Below are positions 27,706-35,162 of a DNA stretch of 64,000 nt, one piece after another. How positions within the stretch are numbered: the stretch's first letter is position 1; the number at the start of each line of letters is the position of its first letter. The DNA is taken from contig CAWGMT010000013.1 in the NCBI GenBank assembly GCA_963823675.1, forward strand, positions 372,001 to 436,000. Direction: 5' to 3'. Source of the stretch: CAWGMT01 sp963823675 (GTDB lineage Bacteria; Planctomycetota; Planctomycetia; Isosphaerales; Isosphaeraceae). Position numbers and translations under genes: made by a program. The notes under the pieces were generated by a model. It did no database searches. It was not told where the DNA came from and was given only the letters and a program-made list of their open reading frames with translations.

Positions 27706-28623
27706 ATGAAAAGGCCAATCCACAAGGTCGTCGCCGAGGTGCTCCGTGAGCGTGGCCAACCGATGTCCGCCAAGGAAATACACGAGACAATTGAGGAGCG
27801 GCATTTGTACAACTTTCGGGCTCGGGATCCGCTGCACGTAGTCGAGAGCCAGCTGCGCCGGCACTGCAGGGAACTCAACTTTCCGTCCGCTCGTGCGATG
27901 AAGTACTTCACGGTGACTGCGGACGGTAGATTCGCGCTACTCGACCACCCAGTGCGTGTTCAGCCGAGTCTCTACAAGCTCAGCACGCGCTCGGGCGGGA
28001 AGCAGACGACTTCGCTTGTCAGCATCCCCATCGACGATCAAGACGCGGGCCAGGAATCGACGGCGAGCGCTGAGTCACCATCCCACACGGAGATCCAATG
28101 GCGGTTACTGGACCTAGGCTCTCAGATTGGCCTGTCGGTCTGGGCACCTGTGAATGACCGCGGCAAGAGCTGGAACGGGAAAAGGCTGGGGGATGTGCCC
28201 AACATTTTGCCGAGACTTCCTGTACGATTCGTCCCCGCGGTAGCCAAGACTGTCGAGAATATCGACGTTCTCTGGTTCAGCGAGAAAAAGGCGATCGTCG
28301 CCGGCTTCGAGGTTGAGCACACAAGCAGCATTTACTCGGGGCTGCTGCGTATGTCAGACCTGCTCACCATGCAGCCGAATCTCGAGATTAAGATGTACCT
28401 CGTTGCTCCGGACAAGCGCCTTGCAAAATTTGCCCGAGAGGTTGCACGACCTACATTCTCTTCCCTGTCTAAGCCGCTTTTTTCGATCTGCCGATTCCTT
28501 CCGTATGGAGCATTTCTCGAACGGCTAGAGCAGGTGAGACACGTCCTTCACCATCTCAGACCGCAGTTTCTCGATGATATCGCTGAGGTGTGCAATCCGA
28601 GCGACGATTTAGGGGAGGATTAG
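27706..28623 (+). CDS. HARE-HTH / PD-(D/E)XK-like nuclease protein
   Basis: A 305-residue protein. Residues about 4-75 (IHKVVAEVLRERGQPMSAKEI and YFTVTADGRFALL) are a HARE-HTH domain, a winged helix found fused to restriction endonucleases and in chromatin proteins. After an Asp/Ser-rich linker the C-terminal domain has IDVLWF...VAGFEVEHTSSIYSGLLRMSD, with D and E...E residues in a PD-(D/E)XK-like layout that is typical of this fusion. It starts 18 bases after the DGQHR-nuclease gene, so the two probably form one transcript. A modification-dependent or PT-status-dependent nuclease is the simplest hypothesis. Confidence 0.75.
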   Translation: MKRPIHKVVAEVLRERGQPMSAKEIHETIEERHLYNFRARDPLHVVESQLRRHCRELNFPSARAMKYFTVTADGRFALLDHPVRVQPSLYKLSTRSGGKQTTSLVSIPIDDQDAGQESTASAESPSHTEIQWRLLDLGSQIGLSVWAPVNDRGKSWNGKRLGDVPNILPRLPVRFVPAVAKTVENIDVLWFSEKKAIVAGFEVEHTSSIYSGLLRMSDLLTMQPNLEIKMYLVAPDKRLAKFAREVARPTFSSLSKPLFSICRFLPYGAFLERLEQVRHVLHHLRPQFLDDIAEVCNPSDDLGED

Positions 28624-28720
28624 ATCTTGGAAAGACCGACTTCGTGCGTCACCTCGGCTATAACGGGTTTCCAGCCGCGGCTCATCAATGGCAGCCCCTC
28701 CGCCAGGCGTCCAGTAGCGC

Positions 28721-28942
28721 TCACGGTTTGGTCCGTTTCGGCTTGGGTCCTGGAACACCTTTCTTGACTTGAGGCGCTGCCGTACCCACGAGATTTGCAA
28801 TGGCCGCGATGAGCAGGTCGTTGAGCGATTTGCCTGTTTGCTCTCGCTTTCGCCAAAGCGCATCGTAAAGATCCGTTGGAATGCGGATTGTCACGCGTCT
28901 GAGGTTGTCCGTCGGCTTCACGCCGCCGCTCGTCTTCGCCAT
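28721..28942 (-). CDS. Ribbon-helix-helix (CopG/Arc-like) regulator
   Basis: A 73-residue protein (MAKTSGGVKPTDNLRR). VTIRIPTDLYDALWRKREQT provides the beta strand and first helix of an RHH fold, with LNDLLIAAIANLV as the second helix, and there is a basic tail (PGPKPKRTKP). ATG 28942 is preceded by GAGGTCC; a TTG at 28948 is possible. It is convergent with the HARE-HTH gene. It may act as an antitoxin or island regulator; no partner toxin is visible next to it. Confidence 0.65.
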   Translation of the reverse strand: MAKTSGGVKPTDNLRRVTIRIPTDLYDALWRKREQTGKSLNDLLIAAIANLVGTAAPQVKKGVPGPKPKRTKP

Positions 28943-29028
28943 CCCCAAGGACCTCTTCGGCTCGGCCTATGCCCCTTCCGTTTTAGATCGGCAGGGCCAG
29001 AAATACAACGCATTTGGGTACGCACCCC

Positions 29029-29056
29029 TTGACGATGCTATTAATGCTGCTATTAT
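29029..29056 (+). promoter_or_regulatory. Candidate promoter upstream of the integrase remnant
   Basis: TTGACG (29029-29034), 16 bases, TATTAT (29051-29056). It sits in a locally AT-rich patch 64 bases before the ATG at 29120. Confidence 0.4.
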
Positions 29057-29119
29057 TACGACGCGGTTCGATCCGCGATCGATTCCGGTCCTGTCGGGAC
29101 GACCCTGGAGCTCCGTATC

Positions 29120-29293
29120 ATGCCCGGCCCCCGCAAGGTCCGCGTTTTCAGAAACCCGAAAAAGTCTCCAAATTGGTACATCGAATGGCGGGATGCGGCA
29201 GGGAGGAGACACTGCGAATCTTGTGGGCCCGGTAAGGGCGACGCTCAGGACCGTGCACGGCAGGTCAGAGCCGATCTCCAACGCGAAAGACTG
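29120..29293 (+). pseudogene. N-terminal fragment of a tyrosine recombinase (integrase)
   Basis: The frame from ATG 29120 reads MPGPRKVRVFRNPKKSPNWY then IEWRDAAGRRHCESCGPG and ARQVRADLQRERL. This is the Arm/SAM-like N-terminus common to phage-type integrases (YxxWR-x-GRR-x-ES-G...A...A). After about 58 residues the sequence loses similarity and no catalytic R-H-R-Y motifs follow before dndA. The frame stays open to 29527 but that part is not integrase-like. It suggests past insertion or deletion at this edge of the dnd genes. Confidence 0.55.
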
Positions 29294-29537
29294 TCCGTTT
29301 GCGGCCGCCCCCCAGTCGAACGACTTGAGTCAGCGACAGGGAACACACGAGTTTCAGGCACCGAAGATCCATCGGCACGTCCTTCGTCCGTAATTCGTGT
29401 GCACGCCCTGCTAAAGTGTGCAGAATTCGAGCTTCCTGTCGATCTTCTCGTCGAGGTAAACCCTGAGTTGCTCGAATCGCTCAGCCACTATATCCCGCCA
29501 GGAGCCACGCCATCCTTAGAGACCTGATCCACCGCGC

Positions 29538-30673
29538 TCAGCCGACAAGGCCCGCAAGCGCGTTGATGATCGGTTCGGCAGGAATTTCGGCTACCCCAGG
29601 TCCCCACGAGATTCGGATCGCCGATGCAATCGCGTCGTCTGACACTCCCATAGCCTTGAGCACGTGGCTGCGAGTAGCTAGCCGACGTGCACGCGGAGCC
29701 GTTCGATACGGCGATGTCTGACCTTAGCGCCAACATGAGCGCCTCGCTGTCGACACCCTGAAAGCTCACGTTGACGACATGCGACTGAGTGCGGCTCGGC
29801 TCCCCGTTAATTCGAAGTTCCACGCTGCTCAATCCGCCTAGAAAGCGTTTTTTCACGACCGACGCCGCGTCGCGCCGCTCTCGGAACTCCCGAACCGCAA
29901 GCTCAGCTGCCTTTCCCAAGCCGACAGCCAGCGGGACTGGCAGGGTACCAGCCCGCAGCCCTGTCTCCTGACCGCCGCCAACCGTCAAAGGCGTGAGTGC
30001 CCGTCGCTGACCGCCTCGCCGACGTACGAATAATGCCCCGATCCCTTTCGGCCCGTAAATCTTGTGCCCACTAACCGAGAGGAAGTCGCAGCGCAGCCGA
30101 CGCAGTTCCTCCAGTTCTTTGCCGTACGTCTGCGCCGCGTCAACGTGGAAAAGTGTCGTCGAGTTGGCGAGAAGCTCGCCGATTTCCACGACGGGCTGAA
30201 GAACGCCCGTCTCGTTGTTGGCGTGCATCACGGACACGACGAGCGTTTCAGCCCTGAGCCGCTCCTGGACCGCGTTGGGTTCGACATAGCCGCCACCCGT
30301 CACCGGCACTAGATCGACCTCAAAGCCCAGCTCGCTGAGTCGCCCGAGCGGTTCCAGGACCGCCTTGTGCTCGATCGCGGTCGCGAGAATGTGCTTTCGA
30401 CCCGTCTCCAGTCCGTACCGCGCCAGGCCAAGGAGGGCGATGTTGTTGCTCTCGGTTGCTCCGCTTGTGAAAACGATTTCTTCCGGTTTGGCGCCCAGGA
30501 GTTTGGCAACTTGGCCGCGAGCTTTTTCGGCCGCGTCCCTGGCGCTGTCCAAAAACGTGGGTGCGGCTGCCGGCGTTCCCCACTTCCTCAAGGAAGTAGG
30601 GAGTCATCGCCTCGAAGACCCGCGGGTCGAGGGGCGTAGTTGCGTTGTAGTCGAGGTAAAGCGGCCGTTTCAT
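29538..30673 (-). CDS. dndA: DndA/IscS-type cysteine desulfurase (two frame breaks)
   Basis: The start is ATG 30673 (MKRPLYLDYNATTPLDPRV). The frame moves near 30545 (THVFG to SARDAAEKARGQ) and near 29672 (CTSAS to SHVLKAMGVSDDA), ending LAGLVG at 29538-29540. Merged length is about 378 residues, normal for IscS/DndA. Motifs: TSGATESNN (PLP-phosphate binding), HANNETG, HVDAAQT, SVSGHKIYGPKG with the Schiff-base Lys, and NGSACTS with the persulfide Cys. It would supply sulfur to DndC. It is divergent from dndB and is preceded on its own strand by a small gene. A general IscS role cannot be excluded, but its place in a dnd locus favours DndA. Confidence 0.88.
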
Positions 30674-30690
30674 GGAAGTTTCCAGTCGAG

Positions 30691-30943
30691 TCAGGTCGCG
30701 GTCGGCGGCGGGTCGGGCGCAAGCTCATGGTTGACCGCCAGCTCAAGCTTTCGGAGGCGCACTCCTTGATTTCGCTCGGAGGGACCGCAACCGCGGATCG
30801 CCGCTCGGGAAGCAGACCTTAACCTCATAGTCGCCGACCCACCCCCAGACTTCCACCATGCCGTCCTCTTTAAACTCTCGATATCCGCCAACTTCCATTT
30901 CCACCAGGATGGCGCCCGAGGTCTTCACGATTGGGGTTGCCAC
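30691..30943 (-). CDS. Small protein upstream of dndA (probable frame break)
   Basis: GTG 30943 with AGGAG eight bases upstream opens MATPIVKTSGAILVEMEVGG, then GMVEVWGWVGDYEVKVCFPS. The frame then has to change near 30800 to reach GPSERNQGVRLRKLELAVNH and the stop at 30691. The merged protein has about 84 residues with beta-strand-like hydrophobic patches. It has no known family. It ends 18 bases before dndA and is cotranscribed with it, divergent from dndB, so it probably belongs to the Dnd modification set or its control. Confidence 0.5.
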
Positions 30944-31228
30944 GCGGATTCTCCTCTCCCGTTTTCGTGGTTTAGCGCGGAATCCGCCGCCTATCCTAAC
31001 CGGTCGCCGCTGCGAGTTGAATACGCCTCCCGCGCCTGCGACGTCGAACGACAAGCGATCGCCCGCCCACGGCTGCGCGGCGAGATCGCAATTCATGGGC
31101 TTGGGCGCCACCGCGAATCGGCGGTCGGGAGAGCCCTGATAATCGTTACCTTCGGTTTGTCCGGTACTTCGCAGACTCCTTCACCGACGATTCGCGTTTG
31201 ACCCGCGTCGAAGCAAGGGCAACGTTTC

Positions 31229-31270
31229 GGAAGTGAAAAAAATGACTTCCATTTCCGGCAGATTACTTCC
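31229..31270 (+). promoter_or_regulatory. Operator-like GGAAGT/ACTTCC site upstream of dndB (site A)
   Basis: GGAAGT (31229-31234), ACTTCC (31245-31250) and ACTTCC (31265-31270). Relative to the dndB ATG the outer elements are at -65 and -29. A second dndB start at 35076 is preceded by the same outer elements at -65 and -28 (see site B). The conservation of spacing in two diverged copies suggests a protein-binding site, perhaps for DndB, which is known to repress dnd operons in other bacteria. Confidence 0.55.
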
Positions 31271-31293
31271 AGCAAGCCCAGCGGCGAATATCC

Positions 31294-32394
31294 ATGGCGA
31301 AATTCGAATACGTGTTTCCTGCGATTCGGGGAATCCAGGCGGGGTGCTCTTATTACGTTTCGATGTGTCCTCTGCGGCTTATTCCTCGGATATTCCTGTT
31401 TGACGAGGACGAGCTCAAGCCCGAGTTACGCGCGCAGCGAATCCTCAACAAGACCCGCATTCCAGAAATTGCCAGGTACATCGTCCAGCACTCTCAAAAC
31501 TACACGTTCTCGGCGCTGACTGCATCGGTCGACGGCGACGTGACCTTCGAGCCTCTAGGACCCGGAGGTCCCGAGCGCAGCGTCGGACAGCTCAGGATTC
31601 CCATGTCCGCGCGGTTTGTCATTAACGATGGCCAGCACAGACGCGCGGGCATCGAGGTCGCGCTCCGGGAAAATCCGGAGCTCGGCGACGAAACGATCGC
31701 GGTCGTCTTCTTCGTTGACCTCGGGCTCAAGCGCTGTCAGCAGATGTTCGCCGACCTCAACCGCTATGCAATCCGGCCAACCACCTCGCTCAGTATCGTT
31801 TACGATCACCGCGACGAGTACGCGCAGATCGCCAAGGCACTCATCCACCGCGTGGCCGTATTCACGGATTTGACCGAAACCGAAAGAAGCACGATTTCAA
31901 ACCGGTCCATCAAACTCTTCACCATCAGCGGCATTTACCAAGCGACACGGATACTTTTGGCCGCGCAGGGAGACGAGACGATTGACGCCAAGACGGCACT
32001 TGCCGCAGACTTCTGGACAGAGGTGTCGAAATACTTCTCGGATTGGCAGCTTGCAAAGGCGCGCAAGGTCGCCACTGCGGACTTGCGTCGAGATTACATT
32101 CACTCCCACACTCTTGCGCTCTCGGCGATCGCTCGTGCCGGGAGCGCTCTCATCGCCGCCTACCCAAGAGATTGGAAACGACGGCTGAGAAAGCTAGAAT
32201 CGTTAGATTGGTCACGGACCAACTCGGGGTTGTGGGAGGGCCGGGCCATGACCGCCGGGCGGCTCTCCAAGCGTCTCATCAACGTGGGGCTCACGGCCAA
32301 CGCTGTCAAGAAGCACCTCGGACTTGAGCTCACGCCCGAAGAAGAGGAATTGGAAGATCAATTTCAGAGGAGCCGTAATGCCCAAGCCGTCTGA
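31294..32394 (+). CDS. dndB: DNA sulfur modification protein DndB
   Basis: A 366-residue protein, the usual DndB length. It has FPAIRGIQAGCSYYVSMCPLR at the N-terminus, the family signature FVINDGQHRRAGIE near residue 110, ADLNRYAIRPTTSLS, and a helical C-terminus. DndB is not needed for sulfur insertion but tunes modification frequency and acts as a transcriptional repressor of dnd genes. It overlaps dndC by 17 bases. A 17-codon copy of its start is found at 35076. Confidence 0.92.
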   Translation: MAKFEYVFPAIRGIQAGCSYYVSMCPLRLIPRIFLFDEDELKPELRAQRILNKTRIPEIARYIVQHSQNYTFSALTASVDGDVTFEPLGPGGPERSVGQLRIPMSARFVINDGQHRRAGIEVALRENPELGDETIAVVFFVDLGLKRCQQMFADLNRYAIRPTTSLSIVYDHRDEYAQIAKALIHRVAVFTDLTETERSTISNRSIKLFTISGIYQATRILLAAQGDETIDAKTALAADFWTEVSKYFSDWQLAKARKVATADLRRDYIHSHTLALSAIARAGSALIAAYPRDWKRRLRKLESLDWSRTNSGLWEGRAMTAGRLSKRLINVGLTANAVKKHLGLELTPEEEELEDQFQRSRNAQAV

Positions 32395-33931
32395 AAAGAC
32401 CAAAGGTCCAGCTTCCGCATTTCGCCCCCTTGGGCTCGCCAAGACCGTTGACGCCGTCTGCGACGAGATCCGCGAGCTTTACCTCGCCGATTCGATCGCC
32501 ATGGGTCGTCGGCTACAGCGGCGGCAAGGATTCGAGCGCGACGCTCCAGCTCGTCTGGCTGGCGATTCGCAAGCTTCCGGCCGCCGAACGGACCAAACCG
32601 ATCCACGTCATCTCGACGGATACGCTGGTCGAGCAGCCGCGTCGTCGCCAGGTGGGTCGATACGTCGCTCGACCGGATGCGCACCGCGGCCCGCGAGCAG
32701 GAGATGCCGATCCAGCCGCACAAGCTCACGCCCGAGGTCGCCGACTCGTTCTGGGTCAACCTGATCGGCCGGGGATACCCGGCCCCGAGCCAGAAGTTTC
32801 GCTGGTGTACCGAGCGGCTCAAGATCAAGCCGTCCAACAAGTTCATCCGCGACGTCGTGCAGAAATACGGCGAGGCCATCCTCGTCCTCGGCACGCGCAA
32901 GGCCGAGAGCCAGCGGCGGGCCGCCAACGATGGAGAAACACGCGGCCCGCCGCGTCCGCGAGCGGCTCGTCCCCAACGCCAGCCTGCCCAACTCGCTCGT
33001 CTACACGCCCATCGAAGACTGGAACAACGACGACGTCTGGCTCTACCTGATGCAGGTGAAGAACCCCTGGGGCCACGACAACAAGTCGCTGCTGGGCATG
33101 TACCAGGGGGCGACCGAGGGGGGCGAGTGCCCGCTGGTCGTCGATAGCTCGACGCCGAGCTGCGGCACCAGCCGGTTCGGCTGCTGGGTCTGCACGGTCG
33201 TCGACAAGGACCGGTCGATGGAGGCCATGATCAAGAACGACGAGGAGAAGGTCTGGATGACGCCGCTGCTGGAGCTGCGCAACGAGCTCGACCGAGCCCG
33301 ACCGCGACAAGCGCGACTTCCGCCGGATGAACGGCCACGTGCAGCTCTTCCACGACCGGACCATTCCCGGACCGTACAAGAAAGAGGCACGCGAACACTG
33401 GCTCCGGCGGGTGCTCGAGGCCCAGCAGAGCGCCCGCGAGAACGGGCCCGAGCGAGTTCCGCGAGATCCAGCTCATCAGCCTGGACGAGCTGGACGAGAT
33501 CCGCCGCATCTGGCTGCACGAGAAGCACGAGTTCGACGACAGCCTGCCGCGGATCTACGAGGAGGTGACCGGCGAGCCGTTCCCCAAGCCGCGCGACGAC
33601 GGCAACGCCGCTCCGGGCCGACGACTGGGACCTGCTCCGCGAGATCTGCGACGGCGACGAGGTGCTCTTCGACGTTCAGGTCGCACTGCTCGGCGTCGAG
33701 CAGAAGTTCCGGGGGATGACCCGCCGGGTCGGCGTCACCGAGGCCCTCGAGAAATGCCTGAAGGCGGCGATCTTCGAGGACGAGGAGGACGCGGTCGAAG
33801 TTCTCACCGAGCGGACCGAGAGGCTGCTGACGCTCAAGAGTCAGGATGAGGAGTACCCGAGCGGGCAACTGCCTCTTTTCCCCAACGAACCAACCGAGGA
33901 AGTGCGACTCAGGCCGGGCCGACGCAAATGA
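32378..33931 (+). CDS. dndC: DNA phosphorothioation sulfurtransferase DndC (six frame breaks)
   Basis: The merged length of about 516 codons fits DndC. The PP-loop VVGYSGGKDSSATLQLV activates ATP. FRWCTERLKI and SSTPSCGTSRFGCWVCTVV hold cysteines for the 4Fe-4S cluster. FREIQLISLDELDEIRRIW and the C-terminus EEVRLRPGRRK are also read. To follow the protein the frame must shift six times, near 32505, 32640, 32925, 33295, 33450 and 33610, always by +1 as if a single G or C were inserted next to a CG step; the sum is two codons. No other damage is seen, so these look like sequence errors rather than decay. It belongs to the PAPS-reductase family; it receives sulfur from DndA. ATG 32378 has AGAGGAG upstream. 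Confidence 0.88.
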
Positions 33932-34110
33932 TTCTGGAGTCGATCACGCTGCGGAGTTTTTGCCTGTTCCGGGGCGAGCAGAGCTTCGACCTGGCGCCTT
34001 TGCCCGCGCCCCGAAATGCCGGAGCCCGGCCGATCGTTCTTTTCGGCGGCAACAACGGCACCGGCAAGACGACGCTCCTGGACGCCGTTCAGCTCGCGCT
34101 CGAGGGTCCA
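33928..34110 (+). pseudogene. dndD copy 1, cut off after the P-loop
   Basis: ATG 33928 overlaps the dndC stop. The product begins MILESITLRSFCLFRGEQSF and has GGNNGTGKTTLLDAVQLALE (Walker A), then loses all similarity at about 34105, where the two minus-strand genes begin. The first about 205 bases, with the dndC tail (from 33899), are duplicated at 35128-35331. It cannot make a functional ATPase. Confidence 0.85.
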
Positions 34111-34379
34111 GTGATTGCCGGCTTCCGCCGTCTTTTTTTTGCAGCGACATCGGCTGAGGCTGACTCGCGCTTCGCCAACTCGCTGTTGAGCCAGGCGATA
34201 GCGCCTCGAAGGCCGTCCCGACCCATTTTGTTGTCGTCGCACGTGACTTCGAGATAAGCGGAGATTCGTTGTCCGACTTCGCGACGTCCCGCCAGTTGTT
34301 CGACGAAAGACCCGCCGTCGTTGCTCGTTTCCACTGCCGACGAACCACCATTGGCGTATTTCTTGAACACAATTCTCAT
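34089..34379 (-). CDS. Unknown protein of the dndD-interrupting insert (gene 2)
   Basis: A 96-residue frame: MRIVFKKYANGGSSAVETSN, GGSFVEQLAGRREVGQRI, RGAIAWLNSELAKRESASAD, then a basic tail KKRRRKP that runs into antisense dndD sequence and stops there. So the natural C-terminus was probably cut by the rearrangement. It follows the other insert gene by 15 bases and is likely cotranscribed. The family is not recognised; the helical, basic profile suggests a nucleic-acid or complex-binding protein. Confidence 0.5.
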   Translation of the reverse strand: MRIVFKKYANGGSSAVETSNDGGSFVEQLAGRREVGQRISAYLEVTCDDNKMGRDGLRGAIAWLNSELAKRESASADVAAKKRRRKPAITGPSSAS

Positions 34380-34394
34380 GGCGATTTCCCCTTA

Positions 34395-34766
34395 TTATCG
34401 GGCTACTGGAGCCGGCCTGAAAATCGAGACGCTCTGCTGGTAACTACAAATCCATATTTCCTCTTCTGTCTTCGCAATCTCGGAAATGTCCGCTCCCAGG
34501 TCCGAGATCTTGGCTCGTAGCATCGGCCGGGGCGTTTCCAACGGGCGAAGGAAGTTGATCCGAATGACGAGCGAGCGCTCCTCCCACACTTGATCGTTCT
34601 TGCCTCGAAATACCCCGTCGACTTCATAAATCGAGAACCCTTCCAGAGCAAGCTCCCCTCCTACCCTTGTTTGAATCTTTTGCCTCAAGTAAGCGTAGAT
34701 CTCAGACAGGTGTTTCAGCCGCTTCGGCATGTAGATTTCTACGCAGTCAAGCTTCCTCTCTCGCAC
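34395..34766 (-). CDS. Unknown protein of the dndD-interrupting insert (gene 1)
   Basis: About 124 residues from a GTG at 34766 (an ATG at 34730 or an upstream start to 34838 is possible). Segments: MPKRLKHLSEIYAYLRQKIQ, GGELALEGFSIYEVDGVF, EERSLVIRINFLRPLETPRP and EEEIWICSYQQSVSIF. It is mixed alpha/beta, with no recognised family or catalytic motif. It is transcribed away from the second dndB start, and its promoter region contains operator-like site B. It may be a Dnd-associated accessory gene displaced by the duplication. Confidence 0.55.
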   Translation of the reverse strand: MRERKLDCVEIYMPKRLKHLSEIYAYLRQKIQTRVGGELALEGFSIYEVDGVFRGKNDQVWEERSLVIRINFLRPLETPRPMLRAKISDLGADISEIAKTEEEIWICSYQQSVSIFRPAPVAR

Positions 34767-35010
34767 CGGCTTCGGTTCGCGCAAGGCTGAGGACCTCGTT
34801 ACGGCCGCGTGAAATCCCGCAAGGTGACTTCCGCACAATGTGGAGCCAGTTCATTTTTATCATGCCGTTCGCAAGTTATCAATTTCAAACAGGTTAAATT
34901 CAGGCAATCCCCTCGTCTCCGAAGAGCCAAAGACGCCGAATTATCGTTAAAGTCCACATATCCGGGTCCCGGGGAATCCATTCCTTCACATCACGCGGTT
35001 GACCCGGTTT

Positions 35011-35053
35011 GGAAGTCGATTTAGGGTTATTGGAAGTCAATGGATTAACTTCC
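35011..35053 (+). promoter_or_regulatory. Operator-like GGAAGT/ACTTCC site upstream of the dndB remnant (site B)
   Basis: GGAAGT (35011-35016), GGAAGT (35032-35037) and ACTTCC (35048-35053). The outer pair lies at -65 and -28 from the ATG at 35076, matching site A upstream of intact dndB. The middle element has the opposite orientation. The intervening sequences differ, so the hexamers stand out as the conserved part. Confidence 0.55.
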
Positions 35054-35075
35054 GACTCGAGGGTGGCCAGAATCT

Positions 35076-35162
35076 ATGCCGGCACTCCAGCAGGTGCTCC
35101 CCGCGATTCCGGGGATCCAAGCAGGCGAGGAAGTGCGACTCAGGCCGGGCCGACGCAAATGA
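35076..35162 (+). pseudogene. dndB stub fused to the end of dndC (second operon copy with internal deletion)
   Basis: ATG 35076 reads MPALQQVLPAIPGIQAG, matching the DndB start (VFPAIRGIQAG), and then directly EEVRLRPGRRK and stop, which is the DndC C-terminus. So about 350 codons of dndB and 500 of dndC are missing between codon 17 and the last 11 codons. The small open frame may still serve to couple translation to dndD, whose ATG overlaps its stop. Confidence 0.8.
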
